Origin: Streptantibioticus rubrisoli | Lineage (GTDB): Bacteria; Actinomycetota; Actinomycetes; Streptomycetales; Streptomycetaceae | DNA length: 64,000 nucleotides | Assembly (NCBI RefSeq): GCF_024436055.1 | Contig: NZ_JANFNH010000014.1 | Coordinates: forward strand, 1-64,000 | Direction: 5' to 3' | Shown: piece by piece, positions 62,964 to 64,000 of the stretch | How positions within the stretch are numbered: the stretch's first letter is position 1 | Layout of the letters: every line of letters begins with the position of its first letter | Made by a program: the position numbers and the translations under genes | Notes under the pieces: model-generated | Told to the model about the DNA's origin: nothing | Databases searched by the model: none | Seen by the model: the letters and a program-made list of their open reading frames with translations, nothing else

Positions 62964-64000
62964 ATGGACGGTGGTGGACGGGCGTCGGCCCCGGGCTCCG
63001 GCCGGCCGCAGCGCCCGAGATCGGACGAGGGGCATGCGCAGGGGCGCCTCGAACGCGTTCGCGCCGCCGCGGCGGCGCGGGTCACCAAGGGGGCCGCTCG
63101 TGCCCGGGCCCTGGTGCGGCGGGTCGAGCAGACTCCTCCGCCCCCGGGGCCGTTCCGTCCCGGCTTCTGGCGCAGTCCCCTCCGTGGGCCCTGGCTGACG
63201 TCTGTGTTCGGCCTGGTGCTGTTGATCGGCATTTCACTGATCTTCGTCACCGGGATGCTCTCCTACGCCTCCTACAACCCAGGACTCGGCCGCATCAACG
63301 ACCAGACCCCGGACAAGGGCCTGTTGGGCTTCTACCTCTTCGCCTGGCCCACACGTCCTTACTGGCTGTACCGGCTGACCCAGGGCGTGCACGTGACGCT
63401 CGGCGTGGTCCTCGTGCCCGTCCTGCTGGCCAAGTTGTGGTCAGTGATCCCGAAGCTGTTCGAATGGCTGCCGGTCCGCAGCATCGCCCACGGACTGGAG
63501 CGGTTGTCCCTGCTCATGCTGGTCGGCGGAGTGATCTTCGAATTCGTCACCGGCATCATCAACATCCAGCTGTACTACGTCTTTCCCGGCTCCTTCTACA
63601 CCCTGCACTTCTACGGCGCCTGGGTATTCATCGCCGCCTTCGTCGTCCACGTGGGCCTCAGACTCCGCCGGATGACCCGCGCCCTGCGCTCCCGCAGCCT
63701 GGCCGCGGAACTGCGCACCGACCTCGCCCACACACGGCCCGAACCCCCCGACCCCGACGGCCTGGTCCCGACCGCTCCCGCGCCGCCGACGATGACCCGG
63801 CGCGGCGCGCTCGCCATGGTGGGGGGCGGATCGCTGCTCCTCTTCGCAGTCACCGCGGGACAGAGCATCGGCGGCTGGCTGCGCAGCACCGCCCTTCTCG
63901 CTCCGCACAACCGTACGCCGGACAGCGGCCCGAACGGCTTCCAGATCAACAAGACGGCAGCTTCCGTCGGCGTCACCCCCGCGCACGTCGGCCCCGCCTG
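62964..64000 (+). CDS. Membrane molybdopterin-dependent oxidoreductase, N-terminal part (runs off right edge)
   Basis: 345 codons are visible and open. A ~60-residue Arg/Ala-rich cytoplasmic start precedes a cytochrome-b-like membrane part: GPWLTSVFGLVLLIGISLIF, TQGVHVTLGVVLVPVLLAKL (His), RLSLLMLVGGVIFEFVTGII and FYGAWVFIAAFVVHVGL (His). After a linker comes RRGALAMVGGGSLLLFAVTA, and then the start of the sulphite-oxidase-type domain (DSGPNGFQINKTAAS). This layout matches the membrane-bound molybdopterin oxidoreductases next to GT2/DUF2064 genes in Streptomyces. ATG at 62964 with GGAGG eight bases upstream. The catalytic domain lies beyond the edge. Confidence 0.85.
   Translation, partial: MDGGGRASAPGSGRPQRPRSDEGHAQGRLERVRAAAAARVTKGAARARALVRRVEQTPPPPGPFRPGFWRSPLRGPWLTSVFGLVLLIGISLIFVTGMLSYASYNPGLGRINDQTPDKGLLGFYLFAWPTRPYWLYRLTQGVHVTLGVVLVPVLLAKLWSVIPKLFEWLPVRSIAHGLERLSLLMLVGGVIFEFVTGIINIQLYYVFPGSFYTLHFYGAWVFIAAFVVHVGLRLRRMTRALRSRSLAAELRTDLAHTRPEPPDPDGLVPTAPAPPTMTRRGALAMVGGGSLLLFAVTAGQSIGGWLRSTALLAPHNRTPDSGPNGFQINKTAASVGVTPAHVGPA

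Noticed and set aside
61365-63035. 556-codon reading for the GT2 gene
   Set aside because: The upstream half spans epimerase remnants in the wrong frame; the glycosyltransferase begins at GTG 62063.

Overview
The window is high-GC DNA with strong G/C bias at third codon positions, many GTG/TTG starts and GGAGG-type ribosome binding sites. It carries a complete Mce transporter operon, a SigJ-like sigma factor, FCD-type GntR regulation and numerous degraded insertion sequences. This fits an actinomycete, most likely Streptomyces or a close relative, and a region with heavy gene decay such as a chromosome arm. No tRNA, rRNA or CRISPR array was seen.

Layout. 0-11 kb: a transposase remnant, then an operon of a ~2,700-residue RHS/YD-repeat (Tc-toxin-like) protein followed by three tandem phage tail-collar paralogues. 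11-18.5 kb: a gamma-glutamylated amine catabolism cluster. It has a PuuD-like amidotransferase, an amino acid/amine permease and a FadR-type regulator on the minus strand, and a PuuA-like glutamine-synthetase-family ligase, an aldehyde dehydrogenase and an SDR dehydrogenase on the plus strand. Two sites of the form GGT-N10-ACC, one before the permease and one in the regulator/ligase gap, are candidate operators. 18.5-27 kb: a chimeric AraC/IS110 remnant, an ArsB-like permease with a UspA protein, a DUF1259 secreted protein, a frameshifted phosphoesterase, an FAD oxidoreductase, and a lipoprotein gene lying between two halves of a broken integrase-type transposase.

27-38 kb holds the most unusual locus. 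It is a ~2,250-residue soluble protein, intact over 6.8 kb, joining a zeta-toxin-like P-loop kinase, a GT4 glycosyltransferase, a Nudix domain, an ADP-ribosyltransferase-like domain and a nucleotidyltransferase-like domain, with a coiled-coil tail. A Tyr/dual-specificity phosphatase lies downstream and small uncharacterised helical or mixed proteins lie upstream. 38-44.5 kb: a cold-shock protein, a pentapeptide-repeat-like protein, an orphan sensor kinase, a HicB-like protein and IS remnants.

44.5-57 kb: on the minus strand, a sigma factor with an unusual transmembrane tail, then the Mce operon (ATPase, two YrbE permeases, MceA-F, two Mce-associated proteins), translationally coupled almost throughout. 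57.5-64 kb: decayed genes (ferredoxin reductase, HelD-like helicase, NAD-dependent epimerase, GT87-like fragment), a small membrane protein, a hypothetical protein, a DUF2064/GT2 glycosyltransferase pair, and the start of a membrane molybdopterin-dependent oxidoreductase running off the right edge.
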